Of a DNA stretch of 64,000 nucleotides, positions 9,029 to 18,402 are shown piece after piece; position 1 is the stretch's first letter, and every line of letters starts with the position of its first letter. A program made the translations under genes and the position numbers. The DNA lies in contig NZ_CP034766.1 of NCBI RefSeq assembly GCF_004006015.1, positions 3,629,001 through 3,693,000 on the forward strand, in the 5' to 3' direction. The notes below the pieces were generated by a model, which did not search any database, was not told where the DNA came from, and saw only the letters and a list, made by a program, of their open reading frames with translations. Source of the DNA: Rhodococcus sp. X156. GTDB lineage: Bacteria > Actinomycetota > Actinomycetes > Mycobacteriales > Mycobacteriaceae.

Positions 9029-9586
9029 GTGAGTCACGCCCCCGCCGCCGTCGAGCTCGTGGTCCTGCTCGACGAGTCTGGCCACGAGATCGGCACCATG
9101 CCCAAGAGCGAGGTGCACACCGCGCACACCCCGCTGCACCGGGCGTTCTCCTGCTACGTCTTCGGTCCGCACGGACAGGTGCTGCTCACCCAGCGCGCCC
9201 TGGACAAGTCCACCTTCCCCGGGGTGTGGACCAACACCGTGTGCGGGCACCCGGCGCCCGGCGAGGACGACGTCGACGCCATCCGCCGCCGGGCCGAGCA
9301 CGAGCTGGGCATCACCGTCACCGACATCCGCCCGGCGCTGCCGGACTTCCGCTACCGCGCCGAGTTCCAGGGCGTGGTGGAGAACGAGATCTGCCCGGTG
9401 TACCTCGCTCGCACCGGCGACACCCCGCAGCCCCGCCCGGACGAGGTCAACGACTGGGTGTGGCTCAGCTGGGAGGAGCTGCCCAGCGAGGTCGCCCGAC
9501 GCGCCGCGGAGTTCTCGGCGTGGAGCCAGACCCAGATCTCCCAGCTGCGCCAGCGTGCCGTGGTGCGCGACTACCTGCAGGACTGA
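9029..9586 (+). CDS. idi: Isopentenyl-diphosphate delta-isomerase, type 1
   Basis: 185 residues of Nudix fold. It interconverts isopentenyl and dimethylallyl diphosphate for isoprenoids such as menaquinone and the polyprenyl carriers of the cell wall. Typical features are KSTFPGVWTNTVCGHP with the catalytic Cys, the metal-binding ExxE-type region near RRAEHELGI, and ENEICPVY with the catalytic Glu. The start is a GTG directly after a -10 element. It stands alone, without other isoprenoid genes. Confidence 0.93.
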   Translation: MSHAPAAVELVVLLDESGHEIGTMPKSEVHTAHTPLHRAFSCYVFGPHGQVLLTQRALDKSTFPGVWTNTVCGHPAPGEDDVDAIRRRAEHELGITVTDIRPALPDFRYRAEFQGVVENEICPVYLARTGDTPQPRPDEVNDWVWLSWEELPSEVARRAAEFSAWSQTQISQLRQRAVVRDYLQD

Positions 9587-9599
9587 CCGGCCCGGTCAG
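9583..9599. terminator. Palindrome holding both convergent stop codons
   Basis: CTGACCGGCCCGGTCAG is a perfect inverted repeat with a single central C. The TGA of idi and the complement of the TGA of the next gene sit symmetrically in its arms. It may act as a short two-way terminator. Confidence 0.45.
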
Positions 9600-9883
9600 A
9601 GCGCGTCAAGGTACTCCAGCTCGGGCGCGGCCGCCAGGAACCCGGCCATCACCTTGCCGCCCTCCTTGAAGTGCGCGGACTCCCCGTGCGCCTTGGCGGC
9701 GGCGCCGTCGGCGTAGAGCTCGAGCATCTTGTAGACGTTCGGCTCGGTCTTGGACCGGGTGAGCTGGTAGAGCAGGTTGCCCGGCTCGTTCTCCCGCACC
9801 TGCACCCCCAGCGCGGCAATGGCGGCCTCGAAGTCGGGACCCGTTCCTTCGCGGACGGTGAGGGTGGCGATGACGGCAAGCAT
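9596..9883 (-). CDS. Small ABM/YgiN-type monooxygenase
   Basis: 95 residues from the ATG at 9883, with AAGGAA upstream. It matches the dimeric ferredoxin-like antibiotic biosynthesis monooxygenase fold: LAVIATLTVREGTGPDFEAA, NLLYQLTRSK, YKMLELYAD and the HxxSAHFKE segment. Members oxidise quinols or small aromatics without a bound cofactor. The substrate is not visible. It is convergent with idi. Confidence 0.85.
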   Translation of the reverse strand: MLAVIATLTVREGTGPDFEAAIAALGVQVRENEPGNLLYQLTRSKTEPNVYKMLELYADGAAAKAHGESAHFKEGGKVMAGFLAAAPELEYLDAL

Positions 9884-10044
9884 GGGCGGTTCCTTCGGCG
9901 AACGTCGAGTGGCGCAGGGACACAAGCAGACGCTCGGAGTACAGCCGACCACGCAGGGGGCGTCAACCACTGCCCGGCGAACCGGGGGGCGCGGGTGCGG
10001 CGAAGACCAGGTGACTCTGCCGGACACTGACCTGGAGGCCGACC

Positions 10045-10707
10045 ATGCGTGCACAGATCCGGCGGGCGCTCACCGCCGCCACCCTCACTACCGCCACGCT
10101 CGGCGCCGTGCTGAGCGGCGGCCTCGCCACCGCCGCCGCGGCCCCGGCTCCAGTGCAGACCCAGGCGCCCGGGCCGCTGCAACCGGTGCCCACGGACCTG
10201 TCCCGCTACCTGGGCACCTGGAACCAGCTGGCGTCCATCCCCGCGTTCTTCGACGTCTTCTGCGTCCGCGACACCCAGGCGCGCTACAGCCTCAACGACG
10301 ACGGCACCGTGCGCGTGCAGAACCGCTGCGCCGGACCGTTCGGCATCCCGGTGCCCATCGAGGGCACCGCACGGGTGAGTGACCCGGTGACCACCGGAGC
10401 CCTGCAGGTGACCTTCCTGGCTGCGTTCAACCAGCCGGTGTTCCTGGGCGGCACCAACTACGTGGTGGCCGCCCACAGCCCCGACACCCTCGACGAGGAC
10501 TACACCTGGGCGCTGGTGGGCTCGCCCGACCGCAGCACCGGGTTCGTCCTGTCGCGCACCCCCGCACTGGACGAGGCGCAGTGGCGCACCGTGCTCGCCG
10601 CGGTGACCGACGCGGGCTTCGACCCGTGCCGGCTGAACACCACGGTGACCACCGGTGGCCTGCAGACCGCGCAGCCGCTGTGCACGCTCGACCCGTCCGG
10701 CCGCTGA
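10045..10707 (+). CDS. Secreted lipocalin-like protein
   Basis: 220 residues. A signal peptide is clear: RAQIRRA, a hydrophobic run, then TAAAAP with a likely cleavage near residue 33. The mature protein starts with the lipocalin motif YLGTWNQLASIP (GxW) and has the NDDGTVRVQNRC and DYTWALVGSPDR strands of bacterial lipocalins (Blc family). It probably binds a lipid or hydrophobic ligand at or outside the cell envelope. The RBS is GGAGGC. No operon partner is seen. Confidence 0.85.
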   Translation: MRAQIRRALTAATLTTATLGAVLSGGLATAAAAPAPVQTQAPGPLQPVPTDLSRYLGTWNQLASIPAFFDVFCVRDTQARYSLNDDGTVRVQNRCAGPFGIPVPIEGTARVSDPVTTGALQVTFLAAFNQPVFLGGTNYVVAAHSPDTLDEDYTWALVGSPDRSTGFVLSRTPALDEAQWRTVLAAVTDAGFDPCRLNTTVTTGGLQTAQPLCTLDPSGR

Positions 10708-10746
10708 CCGCGGGGGCCTGACCCGCGCCGATTCGGGCCCGCCCGG

Positions 10747-13224
10747 CTACCGGTCAGCCTCGTGGGCCGCGAGCCGGGTGAGCAGGTAAGGCGCCGTGGC
10801 GCTGCCCTCGGCCCGGGCCACCGTCTCCGGAGTGCCTGCGGCCACCACGCACCCGCCCTGGTCCCCACCGCCGGGGCCCAGGTCGATGACCCAGTCGGCG
10901 CTGGCGATCGTGTCGAGGTCGTGCTCGACGAGCACCACGGTGTTGCCTGCGTCCACCAACCGGTGCAGCAGGCGGAGGAGCAGGGTGGTGTCGGCGGGGT
11001 GCAGGCCCGCGGTGGGCTCGTCGAGCAGGTACAGCGCGTGCCCGCGGCGGGCACGCTGCAGCTCGGTCGCCAGCTTGATTCGCTGGGCCTCACCACCGCT
11101 GAGCTCGGTCGCCGGCTGGCCCAGGCGCAGGTAGCCCAGCCCGACCTCGCTCAGCGTGGTCAGGCTGCGCGCGGCAGCGGGCACGTCGGCCAGGAACTCG
11201 ACCGCCTCGTCGACGGAGAGCGCCAGCACGTCGGCGATGTTCTTGCCGCGGTGGTCGATCTCGAGAGTCTCGTCGTTGTAGCGCGCGCCGTGGCAGGTGG
11301 GGCACGGCGCATAGGTCCCGGGCAGGAAGAGCAGCTCGACGGAGACGAAGCCCTCTCCCTGGCAGGTCTTGCAGCGACCCTCGGCAACGTTGAAGGAGAA
11401 GCGGCTGGCGCCATAGCCACGCTTGCGCGCCTCCGGGGTCGCCGCGTACAGCTTGCGCACCGCGTCGAAGAGGCCCGTGTAGGTCGCCAGGTTGGAGCGC
11501 GGCGTGCGCCCGATCGGGCGTTGGTCGACGCACACGAGCCGATCGAAGGACTCCAGGCCGATGGCGTCGTCGACGTCGACCTCGAGCTCGCTGCCCTCCT
11601 CGTCGGGGGCCTGGCCGAGGCGGCGGCGCACCAGCTCAGCGAGCACCTGGCTGACCAGCGTCGACTTGCCCGAGCCGGACACCCCGGTCACGGCGGTGAG
11701 CACGCACAGCGGCACGTCGACGGAGAGGTCCTGCAGGTTGTGCCGGCTGACCCCATGCAGGCGCAGCCACCCGTGGGGCGTGCGCTGGGGACGCTGAAGT
11801 GGCTCCGCACGGCCGAAGAGGTGCTTTCCGGTGATCGACCTCTCGACGTGCTCCAAGCCTGCCACCGGCCCGGAGTAGAGCACGTGCCCCCCGCGCTCGC
11901 CGGCCTCCGGGCCGATGTCGACGATCCAGTCGGCGCGGCGCACCACGTCGAGGTCGTGCTCGACGACGAACAGGGAGTTGCCCGAGCCCTTGAGCGCGTC
12001 GAGCACGTCCAGCAGCGGCTCGGCGTCGGCGGGGTGCAGGCCCGCGGAAGGCTCGTCGAGGACGTAGACCACCCCGAAGAGGCCGGAGCGCAGCTGCGTG
12101 GCGATGCGCAGCCGCTGCGCCTCACCGGGTGAGAGCGTGGTGGAGCTGCGCCCCAGCGAGAGGTAGCCCAGCCCCAGCTCGAGCAGCACCTGCACCCGGG
12201 CCACCAGGTCGGCGCAGATGCGCACCGCGACCTCGGTGCCCTCCCCCGAGCTGGCCGAGGAGGTCGCCGCGGCAACCTCGGTGAGCTCGGCCACCGGGCG
12301 CAGCAGCGCGACCAGCTCGGTGAACGACAACGCGTTGGTCTGCGCGATGGTCATCCCCGCGAAGGTCACCGCCAACGACTCCGCCCGCAGCCCGGCACCA
12401 TGGCAGCCCGAGCACCCGACGCTGCGGACGAAGCGCAGCGCCTTGTCCCGCATCATCTGGCTCTTGGAGGTGGCCAGCACGTGGTGCACGTGTGCGCGAG
12501 CACTCCAGAACAGCCCGTAGTAGCCGTGGTCGATGCGGTCGCGCTCGGGCTTGATCAGCACCTTGGGCTGCTCGTCGGTGAAGAGCAGCCAGTTGCGGTC
12601 CTTCGCGCTCAGCGTGTGCCAGGGGGCGTCGACGTCGATCCCCAGACCGGCCACGATGCTGCGCAGGTTCGCGCCCTGCCAGGCACCGGGCCAGGCGGCG
12701 ATCGCGCCCTCACGGATGCTGAGCGAGGTGTCCGGGACCATCAGCTCCTCGCTGACGTCGTGCTCCACCCCCAACCCGTGACAGCGCGGGCAGGCCCCCG
12801 CTGCGGTGTTCGGCGAGAACGCCTCCGCCTCCAGCCGCGAGGCACCGTCCGGATAGGTGCCGGCGCGCGAGTAGAGCATCCGCACCAGGTTCGACAGCGT
12901 GGTCAGCGTGCCCACCGTCGAGCGGGCGCTGGGGGCACCACGCCGCTGCTGCAGCGCCACCGCCGGCGGCAGACCGGTGATCTCCTGCACGTGCGGGGCG
13001 CCGACCTGCTGGAGCAGCCGACGTGCGTAGGGCGCCACCGACTCGAAGTAGCGGCGCTGCGCCTCGGCGTAGAGCGTGCCAAAGGCCAGGGAGGACTTGC
13101 CGGAGCCGGAGACGCCGGTGAAGACGACCAGCGCGTCGCGGGGCAGGTCGACGTCGATGTTCTTGAGGTTGTGCTCGCTGGCTCCGCGCACGTGGACGAA
13201 AGGATCGCTCGGGTCTGGGTGCAC
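10747..13224 (-). CDS. UvrA-like ABC ATPase (short UvrA paralogue)
   Basis: 825 residues, shorter than the usual UvrA of about 950. Two ABC ATPase halves are visible: Walker [12 protein letters not shown] and [11 protein letters not shown], signatures [10 protein letters not shown] and [10 protein letters not shown], and Walker B/D-loop [15 protein letters not shown] and [15 protein letters not shown]. Zinc-finger cysteines occur as CPRC/CSGC and CKTC/CPTC. The first signature has Pro where UvrA normally has Gly. Such shortened paralogues lack part of the UvrB-interaction region and are linked to resistance to DNA-binding drugs in actinobacteria. It is a GTG start and lies 108 bp after the amidohydrolase, so it may be a separate unit. 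Confidence 0.88.
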   Translation of the reverse strand: MHPDPSDPFVHVRGASEHNLKNIDVDLPRDALVVFTGVSGSGKSSLAFGTLYAEAQRRYFESVAPYARRLLQQVGAPHVQEITGLPPAVALQQRRGAPSARSTVGTLTTLSNLVRMLYSRAGTYPDGASRLEAEAFSPNTAAGACPRCHGLGVEHDVSEELMVPDTSLSIREGAIAAWPGAWQGANLRSIVAGLGIDVDAPWHTLSAKDRNWLLFTDEQPKVLIKPERDRIDHGYYGLFWSARAHVHHVLATSKSQMMRDKALRFVRSVGCSGCHGAGLRAESLAVTFAGMTIAQTNALSFTELVALLRPVAELTEVAAATSSASSGEGTEVAVRICADLVARVQVLLELGLGYLSLGRSSTTLSPGEAQRLRIATQLRSGLFGVVYVLDEPSAGLHPADAEPLLDVLDALKGSGNSLFVVEHDLDVVRRADWIVDIGPEAGERGGHVLYSGPVAGLEHVERSITGKHLFGRAEPLQRPQRTPHGWLRLHGVSRHNLQDLSVDVPLCVLTAVTGVSGSGKSTLVSQVLAELVRRRLGQAPDEEGSELEVDVDDAIGLESFDRLVCVDQRPIGRTPRSNLATYTGLFDAVRKLYAATPEARKRGYGASRFSFNVAEGRCKTCQGEGFVSVELLFLPGTYAPCPTCHGARYNDETLEIDHRGKNIADVLALSVDEAVEFLADVPAAARSLTTLSEVGLGYLRLGQPATELSGGEAQRIKLATELQRARRGHALYLLDEPTAGLHPADTTLLLRLLHRLVDAGNTVVLVEHDLDTIASADWVIDLGPGGGDQGGCVVAAGTPETVARAEGSATAPYLLTRLAAHEADR

Positions 13225-13332
13225 ACCCTGTGTGTAACCGCTTGCGGACGGTCGCGCACCTTGATCGCTGTGAGATTGAACGTGGCTAGCTGCCGAACAC
13301 CGCCCAGCAGCTGGTCAAGGCCGGCTCCGCGT

Positions 13333-14625
13333 TCATGCCGGGACGGCCTGCGGCAGGATCGGCGAGTCGGCGTCCACGCGCACTCCGTCACGCAGGCAGA
13401 ACATCGGCTGCAGCAACCGGTCGGTGGTCACCACGGTGCCGTCGTTGTCCTGCAGGCGGAACGAGCCACGCTCGTCGCGGAGCACGGTGATGTCGGCGCC
13501 CCTGCCCACGGCGAGCGATCCCAGCTGGTCGCTCATGCCGAGCATCGCCGCCGGGTTGGCCGTGACCATCTCGACCACCTGGTGCAGTGACAGCCCGAGC
13601 GCCAGCATCGAGCTCATCGCCTGGGTCAGGCTGAACCGGGCCTGACCCAGGAACGGGTGGTTCTCCTCGTCCGGGTGCTCCACGGGGGTCCCGGCCGGGG
13701 CTGGAACCTCGGTGTTGTAGCCGTGCATGTCCGCGCCCAGGGTGTGCGGGACGATGCCGGCCCGCAGGGCCTTGGCCGCCAGGCGGTAGGAGAAGTGGCT
13801 GCCATGACCCACGTCGACCTTCAGCCCCCGATCCAGCGCCGCCCGGATGACGGAGTGCACCTCGCCATCGCGGTTGACGAAGCCGCCGGGGTGCCGGGTG
13901 AAGGGATGGGCCAGCACGTCCCCCTCCCTGAGCAGCGGGATGACCCGCTCCACGATGGTGTCCGCGTCCTCCCCGTTGGCCCCGCTCGCGGGCAGCCCCC
14001 ACAGCTGGCCGAAGTGCACGTACAGGGGCAGCCCCACCTGGTGGGCGATGTCCGCGGCCAGCTCGATCACCTCGATGCCCCAGCGGGCGAAGCCACCGAT
14101 CTCGGCGTGTGCCTTGATCCCGCGCACCAGGTCGAGGTTGGCTGCCGCCGACGCCACCGTGGCCTGCACGTTGACGCCCGTCGGGCTGTACAGCTGGTCG
14201 TAGAGGTGCCCCTCCAGCCCTCCGACGAGGTAGGCCGACAGGAACGCCAGCACCCGCGTCTGCGCAGGCTCGGCGATGAAGTGCCGGAAGCCCGGCAACG
14301 TCATGCACGACGGTCCGCCCTGGTCGACCACGGTGGTCACCCCGGAGCGCACGCCCACCACGTCCGGGTTGAGGCCGAACCGGCCCGAGACGTGCTCGAA
14401 CACGTGCGCGTGGGTGTCGATCAGGCCAGGCAGCACCAGCGTGCCGCGGACGTCGGCAACCTCGGTGGCCGCCACCCCTGCCAGGTCGGCGCCGATCGCG
14501 GCGATGCGACCGCCGCGGATCCCGACGTCGAGCACCGCGTCCAGCCCCGAGGCTGGGCTGATGACGTGGCCGCCGCGCAGCACGGTGTCGTACGGACCGG
14601 CGCTGTGCTCATCGGTGAGGGGCAT
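13333..14625 (-). CDS. Metal-dependent amidohydrolase/deacetylase (COG3964-like)
   Basis: 430 residues from the ATG at 14625 with GGAGAG in front; an ATG six codons upstream is possible. It is a TIM-barrel amidohydrolase with the first metal motif HxH in IDTHAHVF, a likely bridging Lys in RGIKAHAEIGG, metal His in LYVHFGQLWG and LAHPFTRHPGG, and the catalytic Asp in TLGADMHGYN. It looks closest to the predicted deacetylases that hydrolyse N- or O-acyl compounds. It is the last gene of an operon with an ABC importer, which suggests it processes the imported compound. Confidence 0.85.
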   Translation of the reverse strand: MPLTDEHSAGPYDTVLRGGHVISPASGLDAVLDVGIRGGRIAAIGADLAGVAATEVADVRGTLVLPGLIDTHAHVFEHVSGRFGLNPDVVGVRSGVTTVVDQGGPSCMTLPGFRHFIAEPAQTRVLAFLSAYLVGGLEGHLYDQLYSPTGVNVQATVASAAANLDLVRGIKAHAEIGGFARWGIEVIELAADIAHQVGLPLYVHFGQLWGLPASGANGEDADTIVERVIPLLREGDVLAHPFTRHPGGFVNRDGEVHSVIRAALDRGLKVDVGHGSHFSYRLAAKALRAGIVPHTLGADMHGYNTEVPAPAGTPVEHPDEENHPFLGQARFSLTQAMSSMLALGLSLHQVVEMVTANPAAMLGMSDQLGSLAVGRGADITVLRDERGSFRLQDNDGTVVTTDRLLQPMFCLRDGVRVDADSPILPQAVPA

Positions 14626-14658
14626 CTGTTGCTCTCCTGACATGTGGTGTCGGGCTGG

Positions 14659-15465
14659 TCAGGCCGCAGCGTGGTTGCCCTGGTGGACCAGCGCGTCGAG
14701 GGTGCGCTTGTAGTCGTTGAACTTCGGCGAGGTCACGTCCCGCTTGCCCGGCAGGTCGATCTCCACGACCTCGCGCACGTACCCGGAGTTCCCGTGCGAG
14801 GAACCGCCGGCCATCACCACCACCCGGTCGGCCAGGTAGACCGCCTCCTCGATGCTGTGGGTGACGAAGACGATGGTCACCCCGGCCTCCTTGTGGATGC
14901 GCGTGAGCTCGGTCTGCATGGTCGTGCGGGTCAAGGCGTCGAGCGCACCGAACGGCTCGTCCATCAGCAGCACCGACGGCTGGTTGGCCAGCACCCTGGC
15001 GATGGCGACGCGCTGCTGCATGCCACCGGAGAGCTGGTGCGGGAACCACTTCTCCACCCGGGTCAGCCCGACCGCCTCGATGGAGCGCGTGGTGGTCGCC
15101 TTGACGTCCGCTCGGGGCATCCGCGCCTGCTTGGGCCCGTAGGCGACGTTCTCTGCCACGGTGAGCCAGGGGAACAGCCCGTAGTCCTGGAAGACCACCC
15201 CCCGTTCGGGGCCCGGCCCCGTCACCACCTCACCGCCGACGCTCACCGTCCCGTTGGTGGCGGACTCGAAGCCGGCCAGGATTCGCAGCAGGGTGGACTT
15301 CCCGCATCCGCTGGCGCCGATGACGCACACCAGCTCCCCGGTACCGATGTCGAGGTTCACCCCGGAGACGGCGTAGTCGTCCGCGCCGGCGTAGCGCTTG
15401 TCGAGACCGGTGATGGTGATGCCCGCAGGTGGGTTGCGCCGACGGCGGGTGGAGTAGATCTTCAT
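14659..15465 (-). CDS. ABC importer ATPase (SsuB/TauB/NrtD type)
   Basis: 268 residues. Walker A GASGCGKSTLL, Q-loop FQDYGLFPW, signature LSGGMQQRVAIARV, Walker B VLLMDEPFGALDALTR and the switch His in VFVTHSIEEA are all present. It is the ATPase for nitrate/sulfonate/taurine-type importers. It lies between the permease and the amidohydrolase. Confidence 0.93.
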   Translation of the reverse strand: MKIYSTRRRRNPPAGITITGLDKRYAGADDYAVSGVNLDIGTGELVCVIGASGCGKSTLLRILAGFESATNGTVSVGGEVVTGPGPERGVVFQDYGLFPWLTVAENVAYGPKQARMPRADVKATTTRSIEAVGLTRVEKWFPHQLSGGMQQRVAIARVLANQPSVLLMDEPFGALDALTRTTMQTELTRIHKEAGVTIVFVTHSIEEAVYLADRVVVMAGGSSHGNSGYVREVVEIDLPGKRDVTSPKFNDYKRTLDALVHQGNHAAA

Positions 15466-15507
15466 GGGTCTTCTCCCTGGGGGGTGGGGTGCGGGGCGAG
15501 CCCGGAC

Positions 15508-16413
15508 TTAGGGCACGAGCGGACGGCGGCCGCTGGCCAGCCGCACGAGCAGGACGAGGAGGCGGTCGGCCAGGAACCCGGCCAGTCCGATGACGATCAT
15601 CACGGCGACGATGAGGTCGGTGCGTGACTGTTCGCGGGCCTGCGTGATGAGCGCGCCCAACCCGGTGCTGATGCCCACGGTCTCGCCGACCACGAGAATC
15701 ACCCAGCCCAGGCCCAGCGCGATGCGCATCCCCCCGATGATGCTGGGGATCGCGGCAGGCAGCACCACCTTGTACAGCGTCTGCACCGGCCGGGTGCCCA
15801 GCATCGCCGCGGCCTCGAAGAGCCGTTCGGGAATCGCCTGCACGCCGGAGATGGTGTTGAGCAGCACGGAGAACACGGAGGCGAGGAAGACCAGGAAGAT
15901 GGTCGAGCGGTCGCCGAAGCCGATGATGAGCAGGGCGAGCGGCGCCCAGGCCGTCACGGGGATGGGACGGACGAGGTTGATGGTCGGCTCGAGCATCCGG
16001 TAGACCACCCGGGAGCGGCCCATCACGATGCCCAGCGGCACCGCGATCACCACGGCGATGAGGAAGCCCTGCACCACCCGCAACGTGCTGGCGTACAGGT
16101 GCAGCCAGAGCACCCCGCTGTAGGAGTCGTTGATGACGCCGCCGAGCGCGAGGTCCGCCAGCCGCCGGGCCACGTCGTAGGGCCTGGGCACGAACTCCAT
16201 CTGGATGCCGAAGGGCAGCGTCCACCCACCGCTCACCCCCTGGTCCCACAGCAGCAGCAGCACCAGCGGCACCGGCAGCGCCCACAGCGTGGCGGCCAGC
16301 CGTCGACGCAGCCCGCTGCCGCGGCGCGCTCCCGTGGCGGCCGCCGGTCGCGAGGGCGCGGTCCCAGTCGCGGCGAGCTGGGCGGCTGGGGTCAGGTCAC
16401 CGGAGGCGGTCAT
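15508..16413 (-). CDS. ABC importer permease (SsuC/TauC type)
   Basis: 301 residues from the ATG at 16413, preceded by GGAG. Six or so membrane segments are seen, with the EAA-type coupling loop near EAAAMLGTRPVQTLYKVVLPAAIPSIIGGMR (read in two parts). The N-terminus (about 35 residues) is a disordered Ala/Thr-rich tail in the cytoplasm. It forms a transporter with the neighbouring ATPase and lipoprotein. Confidence 0.92.
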   Translation of the reverse strand: MTASGDLTPAAQLAATGTAPSRPAAATGARRGSGLRRRLAATLWALPVPLVLLLLWDQGVSGGWTLPFGIQMEFVPRPYDVARRLADLALGGVINDSYSGVLWLHLYASTLRVVQGFLIAVVIAVPLGIVMGRSRVVYRMLEPTINLVRPIPVTAWAPLALLIIGFGDRSTIFLVFLASVFSVLLNTISGVQAIPERLFEAAAMLGTRPVQTLYKVVLPAAIPSIIGGMRIALGLGWVILVVGETVGISTGLGALITQAREQSRTDLIVAVMIVIGLAGFLADRLLVLLVRLASGRRPLVP

Positions 16414-16436
16414 GTCCGTCTCCGTCCTGGCGGGGG

Positions 16437-17414
16437 TCACCGCGCCGCCTGGATCGCGTCCACGAACGTGGTGTCGAAGACCTTGGCCATGTCCGGGACC
16501 CCGGAGAGCTGGTCGAAGGCGACCATCTGCTCGGCCAGGGCGCCGACCTGGGCGCGGTAGGCGGTGTCCAGCTGCCAGCGGGGGGTGATGTTCTTGATCG
16601 CGGTCTCGGTGACGGTGCGGTCCACGCCGAAGGTGCTGACCAGCCCGTCGACCCAGGCAGCGTGGTTGGCGTTCATGTGGTCCACCGCCTTGGTGAAGCT
16701 GTCCACGACGGCCTGCGCCAGCTTCGGGTCCTTGCCGGTGACGGTGCCAGTGGTGGCGAACACGATGTTGACGCCGCCGATCGCGGTCTCGTAGGGCGAG
16801 GTGATCTGCTTCGCCCCGGACTGCATGACGATGGAGGGCGCCGTCTCCGCGCTGAGGAACGCGTCGATCTGACCGGACTTGTAGGCGGTGGCCATGTCGG
16901 AGAAGGCAAGGTTCACCAGCTGCACGTCCCGGCTGGGGTCGAGCCCGTTGGCCTGCAGCGTCAGGCGCAGCAGCAGCTCCTGCGAGGCACCGGCGGGAAA
17001 GCCGATCTTCTTGCCCTTGAGGTCCTTCACCGAGGCGATCTCGGACTTGCCGACGAAGCCGGAGCCCCCGTTGGCGGCCGAGGCCACCATCCGCAGGTCC
17101 TGCCCGGCAGCAACCGCGGCGATCACCGACGGCGCACCCATCACGGCGTAGTCGATGGAGCCGGAGGCCAGTGCGTTCTTCATGTCCGGCGAGCTGTCGA
17201 AGAGGACGATCTCGTACTTGGTCCCCTCCGGGGCGAACTGCTCCATGAAGTACGGCTGGTACAGGTGCGGCTGGCCGCGCAGCGTGCCCACCTTCACGGC
17301 GTTCGGATCGCTGGCGGCGGTACCTCCGGGTGAGGAGATGCACGCGGTCATGGACGAGCCCAGAGCAAGCACGGCGATCAGGGCCACCAGGAGGCGACTG
17401 AGGGTGCGGGTCAT
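16437..17414 (-). CDS. ABC importer solute-binding lipoprotein (TauA/SsuA/NMT1 type)
   Basis: 325 residues from the ATG at 17414, with AAAGGA upstream. The lipobox is MTAC with Cys at residue 25, giving a membrane-anchored lipoprotein. The mature part has the NMT1/SsuA pattern: GTLRGQPHLYQPYF, GSIDYAVMGAPSVIAAVAAG, VKDLKGKKIGFPAGAS and GQIDAFLSAE. It is the first gene of the operon. A FadR-like operator lies 28 bp before its start. The ligand cannot be predicted; the amidohydrolase partner suggests an acylated or amide compound rather than nitrate. Confidence 0.9.
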   Translation of the reverse strand: MTRTLSRLLVALIAVLALGSSMTACISSPGGTAASDPNAVKVGTLRGQPHLYQPYFMEQFAPEGTKYEIVLFDSSPDMKNALASGSIDYAVMGAPSVIAAVAAGQDLRMVASAANGGSGFVGKSEIASVKDLKGKKIGFPAGASQELLLRLTLQANGLDPSRDVQLVNLAFSDMATAYKSGQIDAFLSAETAPSIVMQSGAKQITSPYETAIGGVNIVFATTGTVTGKDPKLAQAVVDSFTKAVDHMNANHAAWVDGLVSTFGVDRTVTETAIKNITPRWQLDTAYRAQVGALAEQMVAFDQLSGVPDMAKVFDTTFVDAIQAAR

Positions 17415-17441
17415 CGTAGGTTCCTTTGCTCGGGCGTCGAT

Positions 17442-17452
17442 TGGTCCGACCA
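17442..17452. promoter_or_regulatory. FadR-like operator of the ABC/amidohydrolase operon
   Basis: TGGTCCGACCA, an exact match to the TGGTNNNACCA core of FadR-type GntR operators, preceded by AT as in the second copy. It is 28 bp upstream of the lipoprotein start codon. Confidence 0.7.
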
Positions 17453-17622
17453 CCGGACACGGAGCACGTTATGGCTCGGCCGTACCGCCGAACAGGGGGA
17501 ACCGGCGAACGTAACGGGTGTTTAACCAGCCCGCAATGCCGCGGTTTGGGTGTTCCACCGCCCTGGCGTGCTTCGCCCACAGCTGTTCGGTGGTTGCGCG
17601 GCACCCGGTGCCCAGGAATGAT

Positions 17623-17633
17623 TGGTCAGACCA
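17623..17633. promoter_or_regulatory. FadR-like operator of the GntR gene
   Basis: TGGTCAGACCA, the second copy of the same palindrome, 46 bp before the regulator's ATG. The pair of sites marks the divergent region as a two-way regulated promoter. Confidence 0.7.
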
Positions 17634-17678
17634 GAGAGAACGGATGGTGCGCATGGCACTTCACGCAGGGCGCCTGCC

Positions 17679-18389
17679 ATGACCCCGGTGTCAGTGCCTC
17701 CGCTGGTGCGTCGCACCCACAGCGTGAGCGCAGAGGTCGCCGCCCACCTGGAGCGGCTCATCGTCAGCGGAGAGCTGCGCCCGGGCGACCGGTTGCCTCC
17801 GGAGCGGGAGCTGGCCGCGACGATGGGAGTCTCCCGCCCGTCGCTGCGGGAGGCGATGTTCGAGCTCGAGTCCAAGAAGCTGGTGGAGCGCCACCAAGGT
17901 CGCGGCAGCATCGTGGCCGAGCCCGCACGAGGCACGGCGCAGCTCTACGACAGCCTGAGCGACCTGGACGTGCAGATCGGCAACGCCAGCGAGGTACGGG
18001 ACCTGGTGGAGCCGGGAATCGCCGAGCTGGCTGCCCTGCGCGCCGTCGAGTCCAACCTCGTGGCGCTGGAGAGCGTGCTGACCCGGTCCGGGGCGGACCT
18101 CACGCCTGAGGCGTCCATCCAGCTGGACGTCGAGTTCCACAGCCTGCTCGCGCACGCAGCGCAGAACCCGCTCCTGGTGGCGCTGTGCTCCATGACGATG
18201 ACCTGGACCGAGCCCACCCGGGCGCTGTCCCACCGGACGGCGCTGGGACGACGCATCTCCGTCGACGGCCACCGGGCCATCTTCGCCGCGGTGCTGAGCC
18301 AGGACGGACCGGGAGCAGCTGCGGCCATGACCCGACACCTGCAGGACGTGCGCGAGCTCAGCGCGCTGGCTGCCCCGCACCACCCCTGA
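17679..18389 (+). CDS. GntR-family regulator, FadR subfamily
   Basis: 236 residues. The winged-helix domain reads SAEVAAHLERLIVSGELRPGDRLPPER, then LAATMGVSRPSLREAMFELESKKLVER. The C-terminal FCD domain has DVEFHSLLAHAAQNPL and GHRAIFAAVLSQD, which supply the typical metal-binding Asp and His. The start is the ATG at 17679; a TTG 19 codons upstream sits inside the operator. FCD regulators release DNA when they bind an organic acid, so this protein probably senses a product or substrate of the divergent amidohydrolase pathway. Confidence 0.9.
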   Translation: MTPVSVPPLVRRTHSVSAEVAAHLERLIVSGELRPGDRLPPERELAATMGVSRPSLREAMFELESKKLVERHQGRGSIVAEPARGTAQLYDSLSDLDVQIGNASEVRDLVEPGIAELAALRAVESNLVALESVLTRSGADLTPEASIQLDVEFHSLLAHAAQNPLLVALCSMTMTWTEPTRALSHRTALGRRISVDGHRAIFAAVLSQDGPGAAAAMTRHLQDVRELSALAAPHHP

Positions 18390-18402
18390 GCACCCCCCAG
18401 TC

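Noticed and set aside
13225-13332. Small gene between the UvrA paralogue and the amidohydrolase
   Set aside because: The 108 bp have no start with a ribosome site; the frames found run into the flanking genes.
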